Positions 23,663 to 35,501 of a stretch of DNA of 64,000 nucleotides are shown here, piece by piece; within the stretch, counting starts at the first letter, position 1; the number at the start of each line of letters is the position of its first letter. Source of the DNA: Limonium bicolor (lineage: Eukaryota > Streptophyta > Magnoliopsida > Caryophyllales > Plumbaginaceae); contig CM041779.1 in the NCBI GenBank assembly GCA_023374045.1, forward strand, positions 272,772,062-272,836,061. Direction: 5' to 3'. The notes under the pieces were generated by a model. That model was not told the DNA's origin, did no database searches, and was given only the letters and a program-made list of their open reading frames with translations. The translations under genes and the position numbers were made by a program.

Positions 23663-23679
23663 CCTGGCTAGATAAGAAT
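23663..23679. repeat. 17-bp direct repeat, right of the ABCI fragment
   Basis: This is the second exact copy of CCTGGCTAGATAAGAAT. Confidence 0.9.
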
Positions 23680-23929
23680 CAATTACTTGTAATGATTACA
23701 TAAGGACAAAAGCTTAACTGTTACATGTAAACAAAAACGGTAGCTTAAATATAAGTAGCTAACTTTCTAAGTTACTTTCTTGCATATGGATGTGATAATA
23801 AGAAAAGAAAAACGGTTGTACATGGCTGGACAAAATGAATTTGGCTGTAATAATTACAAAGTGACAAGGTACCACAAAATACAACCGGTAACATTGATAT
23901 AAAGTGGGCTGGTTATATATTTATAACCG

Positions 23930-24150
23930 GTAATATAAACTTAGTTTGTCATTGTAATAATGACGCATTTTAACATGTCACTGTAATAATGACATATTTA
24001 ATATTACCGTCGGTAATATAAATTTAACATGCCACTGTAACAATGACACATTTTACATTACAGTCGGTATATAAACTCAACATGTCACTGTAAAAATACA
24101 GTCGGTAATATAAAGTTAACATATCACTGTAATATTTACAGTCGATATCT
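23930..24150. repeat. Short tandem repeats with GTCACTGTAATAATGACA
   Basis: About four units of 55-70 bp repeat (G/C)TCACTGTAA(T/C)AATGACA(T/C)A followed by TACAGTCGGTATATAAA-type sequence near the right end of the inner LTR. TGTCACTG and CAATGACA form small inverted pairs inside each unit. Confidence 0.7.
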
Positions 24151-26578
24151 ATAGCGGTTATAATACATGTCTACAATTTGTACACATAAAATAATAAAGA
24201 AGGTATATTTTGTAACTAGGATTTTCCAGGGTGTTTCAATTACATAGTTTTATTTTCTTAATTAATTATTTTACAAAACCACCACTATAAATTCGGTAAT
24301 TAAAATTTGGACATTTTAACTTTATAAAATTACCAAATGGCCACATAAATTTTTGGCCTTAATATTTATTTTCTTATAATTACATTTTAACCCCAAAAAC
24401 TTTATAATAGTTATATGTTAATTTATAAATTATAGTTTTAATATTTAATTTCCATAAATTTCGAATGGCACATAAATTCCCGTTAATTACTCTTCCGCCC
24501 CATCTTAAATCTAGATTTACATATAAACTTTTATAAATTACAATTGCACCCCAAAACTTTTGTAATATGTTATGTCATAAATTATTTTAACAAAGTTTTC
24601 GGTCAACACTTTGACCAAATACTTTAATTTCATACTTAATACATTATTGTACCAAGAAATATATATATTCAGCTTTACACCAAATTTTCTAGAATTTACA
24701 ACATAGCCCCAAAACTTTATAAATTGTTATTTTAACTTCTAAACACTTGTTTAATTCACCCAAAATTCATGATATTAATTCCTACCTTATATTATGTCAT
24801 TATTATGCCCATGACACAAACTATTCTCGGCTATCGCCATAAATTGCCATAATTTTTTAAAAATTACATTTTTACACATAACTTATTAAACTAGTCATTT
24901 AAACACTAGTAATTATTTTTAACTTACCCAAAATTCTTAATATAAGTTTATATACTTATATAGCTCATTAAAACCCATATTACTCCATAAGTATTCGGCA
25001 ATCATAATATGTTACCATGTAGTTTCTAAAACTTGATTTATCACTAATAATTATACATAAATACATATGAGTCATATAACTCATCCAAAAATTATTGTAA
25101 GGTCTTAAACATATTATTAGCTTAAATTAAGACAATTTCCTCCTAGAACTTTCAGCCATTAATTACTCTTATCATATATAGTTTTGTGACATAAAAACAT
25201 ACCTTAAGGTATTAACTTTAGTTTATAAATTATAAGTTATTGTTGGAAATTGCCCTCAATATTCTCGGCCTTAATAATCTAGGGGTGTTTACATAATTTT
25301 TTCATAATTTTCAGGAGCATAAAACAAAGCTTAAAACATTAAGGTCTAGCTTAGAAATCTTACTCTTTCCAAGATTGATTTCTCCTCCTAGAAATTCCTT
25401 GTTCCCAAGTGTCTTCACGGAGGAAGAAGCTTCTAATTTTTGAATTTGAAACAAGGGTTTAAAATAACATTTAGCAGTTAGATATTGACATAGATCTTAA
25501 GTAATATTTAGAAGTTAATTTAAGGTATTACCTTGGATTTTTACCTTGTAATTTTCGGCACTACCAAGGGTGATTGTAGAACCAACTTTGCTTCATGAAA
25601 TGAATGAAGAGAATGGCTTAGAAATCTAGGAATTTTCGGACACATAGAAGAAATAATGGACTAGGTTTTTCTTGGCATTTTTCTTACCTTAACTTGATCT
25701 TGGTTGCTCCTTGAATTGTTGTAGATTTAATTAGGCTTCCTGGGAGATTAATTGATGTCTAGAATGATTGATAAATAAAGCTAGGAATTTAACGCAAAAA
25801 TAGAGATATAAGTTAGAACTCCATTATTTGACTTAGGAAGTTCAAAGGAAGAAAATGAGAGAAGGAAGAAGAAGACTTACCAACGGCCAAGTGAAGCATG
25901 AAATGAAACCCATGCTTGCAGATTGATATGTAGGAAATGAGAAGAATTGTTTTGTCAATTTTCTTAATGTTTTGCTCTAGTTAATTAATTTATTAATGAT
26001 AGCACTAACCCCCCTCATTGACTTAATGTAAACGGTACTTTGATTAGAAATTAGCTAGTTAATGTAATGGAATCTTATCTTACTTTTCTCCTGTGTCTAG
26101 GTAATTATTTATGTCATAGATTAGAGGTTGATTGCTCCAATAATAACTCCCTTTTAGCTAATGGTTTCAGCACTTATTGCTAAGTGGAGCTCAATTCCAC
26201 CGAAATGCTAAGCTAAGATTAGGAAGGAATATATTGTTATGTCTTTACCTTAGACTTTGACTAATTATTCACTCCACATATGTCTCCCATTAGCTCTTGT
26301 TTTTGGTAATCATGGGTAAGAATTAGCTAATTAATCTCATTGTGGTAGGCATAAGATCATGGTGATGTTAGGTATATTATTATTTGAATTTGCTCCAAAA
26401 AGTCTCCCATCTAGCTTATAGTTTGTGGCAATGGTGGCTGATAAAGGGGCATATTATCTTGCCTTTTCTTTGTTTAATTGCCACATGCATATTCCTAAGG
26501 TATAGATCTACTTTATTTGTTAATTCCTACTTTACTAAAGCTAAACTAATCTTGTTTGTTGCAGGATTTTCAGTAATG

Positions 26579-26583
26579 GTAAG
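26579..26583. repeat. Target duplication GTAAG, left copy, of the Athila element
   Basis: GTAAG precedes the left LTR and also follows the right LTR at 37140-37144. Confidence 0.9.
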
Positions 26584-28223
26584 TGCAGACGTTGTAAAGT
26601 GAGTGGTTAAACTGGTGTAAAATTAAAAGAAAAGAAATTAAAACTCAAATTAAACGTCGGGCTGCAAACAAATCCCGGTCGTGATAGTATAGAAAAGTGT
26701 AAGCGACCGGATTATCGAACCGTGGGACTTATAGTGAAATAAGTAGTACCTAAGCGTGTCAAAAGGGGGGAATTGACTTGTTTCTGAAAAGTAAATAACA
26801 GATTAATTTAGTAAGTGAAGATGAATTAAACGGAACTTCGGGTTCAGGTTAATATGATCTGATTAATTGTGTTATCTCTACCGGTTTAATAAAATAGTTT
26901 GGCAAGATTCCTGTAATTTTCTTAAGGTCCGATGAAAACTCATAAGAATCGTTTACCTGTAATGCAAGGTCCGATGATGAAAACTCAAGCAAAAAGCGTG
27001 TAAACGAAGAGGAGGTGTGAGGAATTTTATTCTTGCAACATGTATTAACTTAAACGATGAAAATAAGTTCTTACAGTTTTACGGCTTAATTAACTCATCT
27101 GTTTCTAACCGATGAAATAAAAAAACAGACTTAGTAAGGCTTTTTAATAAATCGATGAAATTTATTAAAAAGGGGAGAAACAAAACTTTAATCGTAACAA
27201 ACTGAATTTAATTTAACCGGTAGAAATATTACACAGCTAACAAACCATAATTAAAACCCTCACCGGAGTAAATCCTCCTTAGCCTGACATATTAACTGGT
27301 AATAAGTCAGACAGAGGTTGGACGTAATAACAATATGAGATGCGTGGATGGTGAATGGAGAAAATGAAGGGGAAGAAGAGTGGGAGCATACGTAGGATTT
27401 TTGTAAGTGAAATGAGAGATTTTGAGTGTTGAGTTTGGGGGTAGAACGTATGTGAGCGTGAGTAGTTTTTGATGAAGTAGTAGTGGCTTTTTATAGAGGA
27501 GAGGAAGAAGAAGATCGATTGCAGACAGAGGTGGAAGAGCATTGATTGCTCATTAATTGCAGGGGACAGAGCTGAGGAAAATAAGGTGTCGACGGGCGAA
27601 GTAGATGGATATGGCAGAAACAAGTCGACGGGCGAAGTCGACGCGAAGAGAGAAAACTGGCGCGACTGATTTTTAGTCATGACCGCCTACATGTCCGCCC
27701 CATAACAGGCGGTTCTTTATGTGTGTCCGCCTGAACAACCGCCTAAAACTAGGCGGTTCCCTTGTCTCCGCCTTTCCTTCACGTCCGCCTAAACAACCGC
27801 CCAAAGCTAGGCAGTTCTCTCTTGCGTCCGCCTTCACTACCGCCCAAAGCTAGGCGGTTCTTCTTGCGTCCGCCTTCACTACCGCCCACATCTAGGCGGT
27901 TGCTTGTGAGTCGTCCGCCTCCTCAACAGGCGGTTACACATGCGGTCACAAGCATAAGCATTGACCTATTTTCCTTCCGACTTCGACCGGCTCTAGATTC
28001 TTCGTTTGGACCCCGTTTTCTGAGCCGTTTGCGTCTATGCGTTCGTCTCTTCGTCTACTTTACACCCAGCTTGGTTTTCTCATGTTTAAACCAATAAATT
28101 TGTGAGATAAACAATAAAACATAAACTAGAGGAAAACTAACCGAAGTGGAGAAATGAGCAAGAAAAGTGCTAATATTATATATGAAATACACCTATAAAA
28201 CATGCTCATTTGGACACTTATCA
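26584..28223 (-). repeat. Athila 3' LTR (left)
   Basis: The 1,640-bp LTR differs from its partner at 35502-37139 by few substitutions and small indels by eye. Near 27690-27935 it carries a GC-rich minisatellite of AGGCGG/CCGCCT pairs. Confidence 0.92.
27690..27935. repeat. AGGCGGTT/CCGCCT palindromic minisatellite in the Athila LTR
   Basis: About six units of 45-55 bp contain CCGCC(T/C)..AGGCGGTT pairs that can fold back on themselves, for example ACCGCCTAAAACTAGGCGGT. The same array is in the other LTR (36600-36850). Confidence 0.85.
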
Positions 28224-28235
28224 TACCCCCACACT
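28224..28235 (-). other. Polypurine tract of the Athila element
   Basis: TACCCCCACACT on the plus strand, AGTGTGGGGGTA in element sense, directly abuts the 3' LTR. Confidence 0.75.
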
Positions 28236-29487
28236 TATCTTTTTGCTTGTCCTCAAGCAAAACCATGTACCTAAGTAAGTAGGAAATGCTCAATACTAAC
28301 AAATATTATTATGAAGGGTAGGATAAAGAAGTGGACAGTTCATGATCTTTTTAACTTATTGAGGAGTGTGAAAAATCAACTGCTGGAGGCATAGGTGTGC
28401 TCAGGGTAAAAAATAAAAATAGAGTTTTTGGGGTATGATCTAAGGTACTTCAATGTTTCTTTTGTTTAGGTGACTGAGAGAATTTTTACCATGGCCAACT
28501 TCTCTCAAGAATGGGCATTGAGGAGAAAGCAAAGGAAAAATAGATTATGCATTGTTTCACTTTTGCATAAGAGATGAGAAGATAAGCATCAAGCTTTTGT
28601 ATTTAAGAACACTCAACTCTTTGTTGGTACCAACGGTGTCTCGAAAGTCCCTTATTTTTTTGTATTCTTCTTTTTTTTTTTTACAGAGAGAACCCTTAGC
28701 AATCCCTAAGAGAGAAGACAGAAAGAAACCTGAGCAATAAAATCCAACCATTTGCAGATTATTTGGTCACACCGCATAAGAGAAATGCTCCTCAAAAGTA
28801 ATCAAATGAAAATTTAAAAATTTGTACCATTTATCCCACAATTCATAATAGTATTTGTTTTTAAAGAGAACACCCTACATTAGCAGGGTACATAATTTTA
28901 ATTTTTGAACAAATGCAAGATAAGTAGAGAGATTTAAACAATTTAAGCACAAAATACCCTGAAAGGCTCTTCCCCCACACTTAAGCTTAAGCAATGCCCT
29001 CATTGCGTAGATGGAATAAAATTAATAGGGCATGCAATTAATAAAGGAAAGAGTGTACTCCCCAGATTCGTAGAGTGTGTAGAGCTCTCCCACACTTGAG
29101 TGCAGCTGTGGAATGTCATGAAATGAACCTGTAAAGAATATTCTACACAGCCAGAAGAACTCAAGTAAAACCTGCATTTTATTATGACATAAAAAGGGAA
29201 ATATAGTACAAAAAGGAAAACAACATTAAATTTAAAGGAAAGAAAAAAAATAGATAGTGGGTTGCCTCCCACCGAGCTGCCCAGGTTTAACGTCTCTAGC
29301 TAGACGTATTTGACCAAGCTTTAGGTTGGGAGAAGAGTTTGAGGGCGAGGTATCTGAACTGCTGTTGTTATGAAGTTTGTACACTTTTGTAAACTTACGA
29401 TGTAGAGGTGTTGTCTGCTATTCCTTTGGGGTGGAGGCTTCCTCGTATTCCTGTAAGAAAGAAATGGTGAACAGAGCATTATTATTT
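28236..29487 (-). other. Athila 3' non-coding region
   Basis: No env-like frame is visible between integrase and LTR. A second AAGTGTGGGGGAAGAG (near 28970-28985), preceded by GAGGGCATTGCTTAAG in element sense, parallels the motif at 41480-41515 of the other Athila-like element. ATTGTGGGATAAATG (about 28830) is shared too. Confidence 0.7.
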
Positions 29488-30533
29488 TCAAGAATTCCGG
29501 CATACCTTTTTAGACGGGATCCATTGACCTTGAAGCTTTCTCCTTTTGATTCTAGAGTTCGTAAACACCAAAAGGAGTGGTTCCATAACTTGGAATGGGC
29601 CAGTCCAGTGAGACTTGAGTTTTCCAGGAAATAGTCTCAATCTGGAATTATAAAGCAGCACTCCGTCGCCAACCTTAATGTCACGTTTGTGGATCATCTG
29701 GTCATGATGTTTCTTGGCGCGCTCCTTGTATATTGTCGCACTACGGTATGCCTGATCTCTTAACTCCTCGAGTTCAGAGAGTTGAAACTTTTGCTTTTCT
29801 CCTGCGGGTTCTAAATCGAAGTTTAGGGCCTTGAGTGCCCAATATGCCTTATGCTCAGCTCTACAGGTAGGTGACATGATTTCCCATAAACAAGCTTAAA
29901 AGGAGGACATCCCGATGGGAGTCTTGAATGTAGTGCGGTAAGCCCAAAGCGCATCATCTAGCTTAAGTGCCCAATCCTTTCGTGATGAGTTAACCGTTTT
30001 CTGGAGGATCCATTTTAACTCACGGTTCGAAACTTCTGCTTGGCCATTTGTTCTGGGGGTGATAAGGTAGAGCTACCTTGTGACGTACCCGTACTTACCC
30101 ATAAGCGCTTCGAATGAACGGTTGCAGAAGTGAGATCCTCCGTCACTGATGATAATTCTAGGCACGCCAAAACGCGTAAAGATGTGCTTCTTAAGGAATC
30201 TGGTTACTGTCTTTGCATCAGCATGATGACAGGGTATAGCTTCTACCCATTTCGACACGTAATCCACTGCCACTAAAACATATTGGTGGCCCTGCGAGGA
30301 AGGGAACGGTCCCATAAAATCAATGCCCCAACAATCAAAAAGCTCCACTCTAGTATCCCTTGTTGTGGCATTTCATGTCTCCTGGATGTGTTACCCATTT
30401 TCTGACAATTATCACATTGTTTGCAGAATTGGTACACATCTTTATGAAGGGTCGGCCAATAAAATCCTGAGGCCAGGATCTTAGTGTGGTCCTGTGGAGT
30501 CCATGGTGACCTCGGTTCCCGTGAGGACAACAA
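29488..30533 (-). pseudogene. Athila integrase, frameshifted
   Basis: The zinc-binding part ends CKQCDNCQKMGN (about 30410). The catalytic core shows [11 protein letters not shown] (first Asp), then [17 protein letters not shown] (second Asp). The C-terminal part contains [20 protein letters not shown]. At least two frame changes (near 30340-30400 and 29880-30080) interrupt the reading. Integrase would insert element cDNA and make the 5-bp GTAAG-type duplications seen here. Confidence 0.88.
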
Positions 30534-30725
30534 TGTTCGACGCTTGAGAACTCATCTTCTGGGAGACGATCATCGAATCAACCCAGCACTAACTCGGAAC
30601 AAATACGGATCCTCCCAGAAATAATGCCTGGAGTCAGAAAGAAATTTCTTCTTCTGGGAGTAGGATAGGTCATAGGGTACTGTTCCAGAGACTAAATAAT
30701 TGGCCAGGTCCGCATACCATGGCTC

Positions 30726-32462
30726 CTATACCTTGGTGATTGAGAAGACAATCTCATCGGGGAAGAATTCGTTGATAGGCACACTATCCTTAGGAGTCAC
30801 CAATCTAGAGAGATGGTCAGCGACAACATTCAATTTTCCGCTCTTATCTTTGACTTCGATGTCAAACTCTTGAAGTAGAAGAATCCAGCGCAACAAGCGA
30901 GGCTTGGCTTCTTGTTTTGTAAATAGATATTTGAGAGCGGAGTGGTCTGTATGCACGATGACTTTGCTTCCCCATAAGTATGATCTGAACTTATCAAGGG
31001 AGAAAACTATAGCCAGAAGTTCTTTTTCGGTGGTCGTATAGTTTTTCTGGGCGTCGTTTAGTGTTCTGCTGGCATAAGCAATCACTCTTAAAATTTTCTC
31101 TTTCTTCTGGCATAGGGCTGCCCCCACGGCGTAGTCACTTGCATCACACATGATCTCAAACGGAAGAGACCAATCAGGTGGTATGACAACAGGTGCTGAT
31201 ACCAGTTTTTGTGTTATAGTTTTGAAAGCAGCTGAACACCTTTCATCGAAATGAAACGGGGCATCTTTCTGTAGCAGGTCGGTCAATGGTTTGCTGATTT
31301 TTGAGAAGTCTTGTATAAACCGCCGATAAAATCCTGCATGCCCGAGAAATGCTCGGATGTCTTTAACAGTAGTTGGTGCTGGTAACTTCTCGATAACCTC
31401 TACCTTGGCTTTATCCACCTCTATTCCTTTGTTGATATTTTATGTCCAAGGACGATCCTGTCCTTGACCATAAAATGACATTTCTCCCAGTTTAAAACGA
31501 GATTCGTATCCTCACACCGTCTTAGGATCAAATCCAGTTGTGCCAAGCATTTGTCGAAACTAGAGCCATAGACTGAAAAGTCATCCATAAAGACTTCTAT
31601 GCTCTGCTCGATGAAATCAGCAAATATTGCTTGCATACATCTCTGGAAGGTAGCAGGGGCATTGCACAGACCGAAAGGCATTCGTCTGTAAGCAAAGGTA
31701 CCGTATGGACAAGTGAAGGTTGTCTTGTCCTGGTCCTCTGGTGCGATTGGTATTTGGAAATACCCTGAGAACCCATCTAGAAAACAGTAGTACTCTTGCC
31801 CTGCTAGTCGCTCCAACATTGGTCGATAAAGGGAGAGGGAAATGATCCTTTCTGGTTGCCAAATTCAAACGCCGATAGTCAATACACATGCGCCATCCTG
31901 TGATCTTTCTTTGAGGGATAGTCTCTCCCTTTTCATTAATAACAGCTTCGATGCCCCCCTTCTTCGGGACAACTTGAACAGGACTGACCCATGGACTGTC
32001 AGAAATTGGATAAATGATGTTCGCGTCGAGGAGTTTCAGAACCTCCTTTCGAACTACCTCCTTGAGGTTAGGGTTTAGCCGGCGTTGAGGTTGCCTGATA
32101 GACTTGTAGTTTTCCTCCATATAGATATGGTGCGTGCAATAGGAGGGGTCAATTCCTTTGATATCAGCAATAGTCCACCCGATTGCTGTCTTGTGCTTCT
32201 TTAATACCTCAAGTAACCTCGTTTCCTCCCCGGAATTCAGAGAAGAGGAAATAATGACAGGCAAATGGTCATTTTCAGCTAGGAAGGCATACTTGAGGTT
32301 AGAGGGTATTTCTTTAAGCTCGAGTTCAGGTGGTTGTTCCACTGATGGAATTGATTTTTGAGGTTTTCTGTCAAGTTCTTCGATTGGTGGCCGGTATGCT
32401 TGATAACCAGCCCTTCCTTTTTCTACATACGCCAGCATGGCGTTAACTTCCGGATTCTCCAC
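30726..32462 (-). pseudogene. Athila reverse transcriptase and RNase H
   Basis: RT motifs in order are SPWVSPVQVVPKKGG, WRMCIDYRRLN, DGFSGYFQIPIAPEDQ, YRRMPFGLCNAPATFQ and the catalytic FMDDFSVYG. RNase H then reads [28 protein letters not shown] and [11 protein letters not shown]. The 31418-30726 stretch is one open frame of 230 codons. A frame change near 31850 and a stop near 31420 break the polyprotein. Confidence 0.92.
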
Positions 32463-32699
32463 CTTTTCTTCTAGAGAAGTAAATAATACGCCTCTAGCGG
32501 TTCAGTTTCAGCTTCCAAGATGGAAGATGGGGAATACATGTCCTCATCTGTAGCAAAATCGCTTTCCTCCTCCTCATCATCTGTGAATCCCACTGCCTTA
32601 GCATGAGGAGAAAAGTTTGAGCTTTTCTTCATCATTTTCTGCATGTCGAATTCAATCGTTTCATCCTCGTACCGTAGAGTGATTTTTCCATCGTGGACG

Positions 32700-33083
32700 T
32701 CAATGATGGCCTTTGGCGGTACTCAGAAACGGTCGACCTAGAATCAAGGGAACCTCAACATCGTCATCCATTTCTAGAATGACGAAGTCAGCTGGAAAGA
32801 TAAAGCGAGACACTCCAACTACCAGATCCCGGACTATGCCCATGGGCTTGATCTCTGATCTGTCTGCTAGTTGGAGTTTGAAAGGAACCGGTAGCATTTC
32901 TCCTCCTTTTACTTTCAAGAAGGTGGCGTATGGCATGATATTAATGCTGGCTCCTAGGTCGCATAGACCGCTTCCACAGTCCACCCCACCAATAAAACAC
33001 GGGATTACGGGATTTCCCGGATCTGTTTGTTTGGGGGGAAGTGCTCGAAGAAGGGCTGCAGAGCATTCTTCTGTGAGGTGCAC
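32700..33083 (-). pseudogene. Athila aspartic protease
   Basis: The frame holds CFIGGVDCGSGLCDLGASIN, with DLGAS as the active-site motif, then ILGRPFLSTAKG, the conserved flap and C-terminal region of plant Ty3-type proteases. It follows the conserved gag end (DEQFSKFLSIFKKL, then EMPNYAKFLKDLL, at 33252-33130) after a frame change near 33080. Confidence 0.88.
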
Positions 33084-33422
33084 TGTTTCTTTCCCGGGTT
33101 TCTTCTTTTCTTTTTCTTTTCAAGAGATCCTTTAGAAATTTGGCGTAATTAGGCATCTCTTGCAAAGCATCAAGTATAGGTATGTCGAGAGTCAGTTTCT
33201 TGAAAATGCTCAAGAATTTGGAGAACTGCTCATCTAGGTGTTTCTTTTTCATCCTGTTGAGAATGGGAGTTCACTGTTTTTATGAGTGGAAGTTGGGATG
33301 TCGATTGTAACTCGAGATGGAGGTGGAGTTGCAGGAGTAGGAACTTGGATTTCTGAGGGAGGTGAAGCTGGTTTGGTAGTTTTTTCTTCAACATTGATAT
33401 AGGCCTCTTCATGATTTTCTTT

Positions 33423-35088
33423 TTATTTTCCTTTGCTGGCGGCAAGTTCCCTTCCACTCCTTAAGGAGACTGCACACAAGTTTGTTGATTGGAATGTGCT
33501 GTCGTCTATAAGGATTGAATTTGCTTGTTCTTTTGGATTGGGGTTAGTCTGTGAAGGGAATTGACCAGGTGGCCTTTGTTGAGTGAGTAACTGTTGAATC
33601 TGAGATTGCAAGGCTTTTTGGTCTTTGCGCAGAGCTGCGACCTCTTCTTGCGTATCTCGGGATTTACCCATCATCGCCTTAAACATCTCTTGCATTTGAG
33701 ACATATCAGACTCAGGATTCGAAGGAGGTTGAGTCGGTCGACTCGATGAAGCTTCATTGCCATAAGGCTGTTGTTGATATTGCCTTTGGCCTCCTTGGAA
33801 ATTGGACTGAGGTCTGTAATTTTGGGATGTTTGTAGGGTATGTGGGTTCTGGATATTTTCGGTGTTTGAGTAGCGAAGGTTAGATTGCATGTTACGTTGC
33901 CAAGGTTGTTGTACCCTTAATTGTTGGTGATGTAGTTTGCCTCCTCTGCTGCTTTTAATTCTTGTAGCTGGGGGCATTGTTCATAGTCATGAGGCCCACC
34001 ACATTGTGTACAAGAAATAACAGGAGATGATTGGGATAGAGGAGCATAGCCTGGAGGGGTAGTAGATGATCGGGAAATCATCGACTTAGCTTGCTGGGGG
34101 TAGGAATTCATAGCCATCTGCTCAACCACTTTCTGCAGAGTGCTGACTTTTGTTGCCTGCTGAGCATTGCTCTCCATGAGTTGCTCATGGCTTTTCATCA
34201 ATTGGTCGAACTTGTTATCACTCTCCCCAACATGATATAATCCTGGAGTACCGCTCCTTGATCCACCGGAGGCCCAGTCTCTGATTTCCTCACAGAGAGA
34301 TTCCATGTTGTTCAGAAATTGTGCTCCTGGCTTTTTCAGAATGTCAGCCCCTAACGAAGATACACCATTGTTCTACATGGACCGATCAAACCCTTGTAGA
34401 ACAATTGTGATACTTGTTCTTTCGTCAGACCATGGTGAGGACAAGTAAGTAATAGACCTTTGAAACGGTCCCAAGTTTCACAAATATTCTCCGACCCAGG
34501 TTGCTTGAAATTATAGATTTCAGCAATCATCTCTAATGTTCGGCTCGGGGGTAAGAATTTGTCGTAGAACTTGGTGGCCATGTCGTCCCATGTACCGATG
34601 GTACTTGGTGTTAGGCTATGATACCACTTGCTCGCGTTTCCCATCAGGCTGTGTGGGAATAATGACAATCTTGCATATTGAAGTACTGCGTCGGTTGTAG
34701 TAAGACTGTTGGCATGTTGCAAGAATTTTGTAACATGTAACAGGGCTTCGTCTGGACTGGTGCCATCAAACATGCCCAACTCTTTCACATATCTAATTTG
34801 ATGATATGGCTTCAGTTTCTGCCACTCATCATATTCGGATGGGCTAAGGTGAGGAAGGATGATAGCAGGCTGTTGTCCTTGGTTAGACGGCCTGTTGATA
34901 TTTCGAACGGTCGCTGGTGTAGATGCCATGTTAGCTTCCGGGTCAGAATCTATCACTGTGGTGGTAATGTTCTGTTGAGTTCGTCTCTGCCTTAGGGTAC
35001 GCAGAAAGGTTCTCTCGATCTCTGGATTATAACCGACCGTGTGATTATTGATATTTTCTGGGAGACTGTTTGACCTGGTAAAAGGCAT
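33423..35088 (-). pseudogene. Athila gag, frameshifted
   Basis: The start is ATG 35088 (MPFTRSNSLPENI). The retrotransposon gag domain reads YVKELGMFDGTSPDEALLH, then FPHSLMGNASKWYHSL and ETWDRFKGLLLTCPHHG. A CCHC-like knuckle, CTQCGGPHDYEQC, lies near 33990. The C-terminal part is rich in Gln (33977-33423). Frame changes occur near 34370 and 33940. Gag would form the particle that carries element RNA. Confidence 0.88.
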
Positions 35089-35479
35089 TCACCACTCAAA
35101 ACAGAGAAAAGAACTGGTTATGGGTTAGAATAATAAAAATGTTAGGAATTAGTAGACAGAAATTTAAAGTTAGTAGTTAGGGACAATGGAAAGAAATAAC
35201 AGAAAATTGAAATGACAATGGAACGAAATGACAATGGAACGAAATGACAGAAATTTTAAGTTAGTAGTTAGAGACAATGGAATATTAAGGACAATGAAAT
35301 GAATGAAATGACAGAATAAATGACAATAATATAAGATGTTAGGAGTCCGAAGTCAAAGTTAGATGTCCAAGTCAGATCAGAAGTCCGATGTCCGAATTAG
35401 ATTATTATGAGTTAATATTGACAGATTATTATAATATAACAGGTGAATTAACCGGGGCTTAGGGACTAGATTAAATCAA

Positions 35480-35498
35480 GTCCCCGGCAACGGCGCCA
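35480..35498 (-). other. Primer-binding site of the Athila element
   Basis: In element sense TGGCGCCGTTGCCGGGGAC lies three bases after the 5' LTR. From memory this is the usual Athila/Tat primer site, complementary to a tRNA 3' end (tRNA-Asp). Confidence 0.85.
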
Positions 35499-35501
35499 TT
35501 T

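Larger units (their letters stand above)
12392..24238 (-). mobile_element. Inner giant solo LTR (about 5 kb net), carrying a LINE and gene fragments
   Basis: It starts TGTGACACCCCG at 12392 and ends AGGGTGTTTCA at 24238, with ATTAC duplicated on both sides. Without the LINE (15272-21700) and the ABCI insertion it is about 5 kb. Its 5' third parallels the other giant LTRs (AGCGGAA, CCGCC, GTGAGTGCTAAGGCTAAC) but is clearly another family. It holds short tandem motifs, such as CCAATACATTGGTAGGAG at about 13277-13365, and about 200-bp degenerate repeats at 13850-14640. No gag-pol and no second LTR were seen. The ends and the duplication are well supported. The interior between 21701 and 23700 may itself contain an older insertion. 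Confidence 0.8.
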
